From NCBI RefSeq assembly GCF_024757985.1, contig NZ_CP103289.1:4402001-4466000 (forward strand): a stretch of DNA of 64,000 nucleotides, read 5' to 3'. A model generated the notes under the pieces. It did no database searches, had not been told where the DNA came from, and was given only the letters and a program-made list of their open reading frames with translations. Below are positions 62,926 through 64,000 of this stretch, in pieces; within the stretch, counting starts at the first letter, position 1; every line of letters starts with the position of its first letter. The position numbers and the translations under genes are program-made. Source of the DNA: Cellulomonas sp. NS3 (GTDB lineage Bacteria; Actinomycetota; Actinomycetes; Actinomycetales; Cellulomonadaceae).

Positions 62926-63076
62926 CCGGCGATGGTACGAGCCGCGTCCCGGTCCGCGAGACCGCGAGGAAGGCCGGCCGATCCGCTCAGGCAGACTCAC
63001 CCGACGCCGATCAGGAGGGCATCCCTCAGGCGCGGACCTGGCGTCGCCGTCCCTCTCGCCTCCCGCAGGAGACACC

Positions 63077-64000
63077 ATGCACGTTCTGCGAGCACCCCGA
63101 CGGGCAGCCCTGGCTGCCGCGACCCTCACCCTGGCCGTCGCCGCCCTCCTCGCCGGCCCGCCTGCCGGCCCGGCGGCAGCGGCCACGTCGACGAGCGCGT
63201 CCGACGCGCTGACCCCGTCGACGGGCCTGCTGTGGGGCGCCCACGTCGCCGACAGCGCCGCCGCGGACGCCGAGTCGGCCGTCCAGGGGTTCGAGGCGCG
63301 GATCGGCCGCAAGCTCGACCTGACCCGGTTCTACTCCCGGTGGAACTCGCCGATGCCGCCGCAGCCCGTCACGTCGGCGCTCGCGCACGGCCGCACGCCG
63401 GTGTGGTCGATCTCGCCGCAGACCACCTCGGGCACCAAGCACTCGTGGGCGTCCATCGCCGCGGGCACGCGCGACGCCGACATCGTCGCGCACGCGCGCG
63501 CGGTCGCGTCGCTCGGCGCCCCGGTCTTCCTGGTCTTCCAGCACGAGCCCGACTACGCCACCGGCTACGGCACGCCCGCGGAGTACCGCGCCGCCTACCG
63601 GCACTACGTCGAGGTGTTCCGTGCCCAGGGCGTCACGAACGTCGCGTGGGCGTGGATCCTCACCCCCGGCAGCTTCTGGGCGACGCCCTCGACCGCGGGC
63701 GCCGACGCCTACTACCCCGGGGACGACGTCGTCGACTGGCTCGGCCTCGACCCCTACAACTGGTTCGGCTGCATGGCGGGCGGCCCGACGTCGTGGCGCC
63801 CGCTGGCCGAGTCCGTCGCACCGTTCCACGCGTGGGCCGCCCCGCACGGCAAGCCGCTCATGCTCGCCGAGTGGGGGAGCGTCGAGGACCCGGACCAGCC
63901 TGGCCGCAAGGCGACGTGGTGGACGGAGGCGATGACGACGCTCGCCGCCTACCCCGAGTTCAAGGCCGCCCTGGCGTTCGACGCCGTGGGGAACTGCTCG
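63077..64000 (+). CDS. Secreted GH26-like glycosidase (3' end outside window)
   Basis: 308 codons visible, no stop. Signal peptide (1-36, ending GPAAAA). The GH26 (beta-mannanase-type) barrel is suggested by WGAHVADS at the start, the acid/base FQHEPDY (E157) and the nucleophile MLAEWGSVE (E265), with NVAWAWILTP and DWLGLDPYNW between. Substrates of this family include mannan, beta-1,3-xylan and mixed-linkage glucans. ATG 63077 with AGGAGA. The C-terminus, and any carbohydrate-binding module, lies outside. Confidence 0.85.
   Translation, partial: MHVLRAPRRAALAAATLTLAVAALLAGPPAGPAAAATSTSASDALTPSTGLLWGAHVADSAAADAESAVQGFEARIGRKLDLTRFYSRWNSPMPPQPVTSALAHGRTPVWSISPQTTSGTKHSWASIAAGTRDADIVAHARAVASLGAPVFLVFQHEPDYATGYGTPAEYRAAYRHYVEVFRAQGVTNVAWAWILTPGSFWATPSTAGADAYYPGDDVVDWLGLDPYNWFGCMAGGPTSWRPLAESVAPFHAWAAPHGKPLMLAEWGSVEDPDQPGRKATWWTEAMTTLAAYPEFKAALAFDAVGNCS

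Overview
The window is very GC-rich, densely packed chromosome from a Gram-positive actinobacterium. The bacterial proteasome activator homologue with a GQYL tail, the four-gene conservon, sortase and lipobox signals, many start codons 6-7 nt behind a TAnnnT hexamer, and several sugar-uptake or glycoside hydrolase genes together suggest a plant-polymer degrader of the Cellulomonas type. The genus is inference. No transposase, phage gene, integrase, rRNA or CRISPR array is visible, and base composition is even throughout.

Left part (1-34 kb). A cut-off ECF sigma factor gene and a TPR-GGDEF protein are followed by a PhyH-type oxygenase, a YdeI-like protein, tRNA-Ser(UGA) and a lone PIN protein. 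Next is a conservon on the minus strand (4.7-10.9 kb): a giant NIT/HAMP histidine-kinase-like protein, roadblock, DUF742 and GTPase. Then come a quinone oxidoreductase, an AGE-family epimerase, Bpa, an EamA exporter, and a sugar ABC operon (lipoprotein plus two permeases, no ATPase) with a LacI regulator and a good LacI operator. The block 20-34 kb is housekeeping: HAD phosphatase, serS, a diacylglycerol-kinase-like enzyme, pheA, a large membrane protein, a GT2 glycosyltransferase, a DUF5926 protein, an HPF-like protein, pgm, and a BenE transporter reading in frame into a small GNAT.

Middle (33-46 kb). A secreted RTX-repeat protein, an MFS transporter, a 1643-residue LPXTG surface protein with eleven tandem Ig-like repeats, a phosphotransferase, the gntR/gntK gluconate pair, a small hypothetical protein, a GNAT remnant lying on a 38-bp perfect palindrome, and a YtxH-like protein.

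Amino-sugar locus (45.3-54.6 kb). A GH20 hexosaminidase and nagA run left. A NagC-like ROK repressor and then an ABC importer (lipoprotein, two permeases), a ROK kinase and nagB run right. Between the arms lies a TTGTTAG/CTAACAA dyad placed on the repressor promoter. Together these would import GlcNAc or chito-oligosaccharide, cleave it in the cytoplasm, phosphorylate, deacetylate and deaminate it to fructose-6-phosphate.

Right part (54.8-64 kb). A small secreted protein sits behind a CebR/CelR-like palindrome. Next to it is a secreted cutinase/PET-hydrolase-like polyesterase with a complete catalytic triad and a TetR-type palindrome upstream. Then come a GAF-PAS-PAS-GAF-PP2C phosphatase with a small HATPase partner, an MFS exporter, a MazEF-like pair, an RluA-family pseudouridine synthase, and a GH26-like secreted glycosidase cut by the window end.
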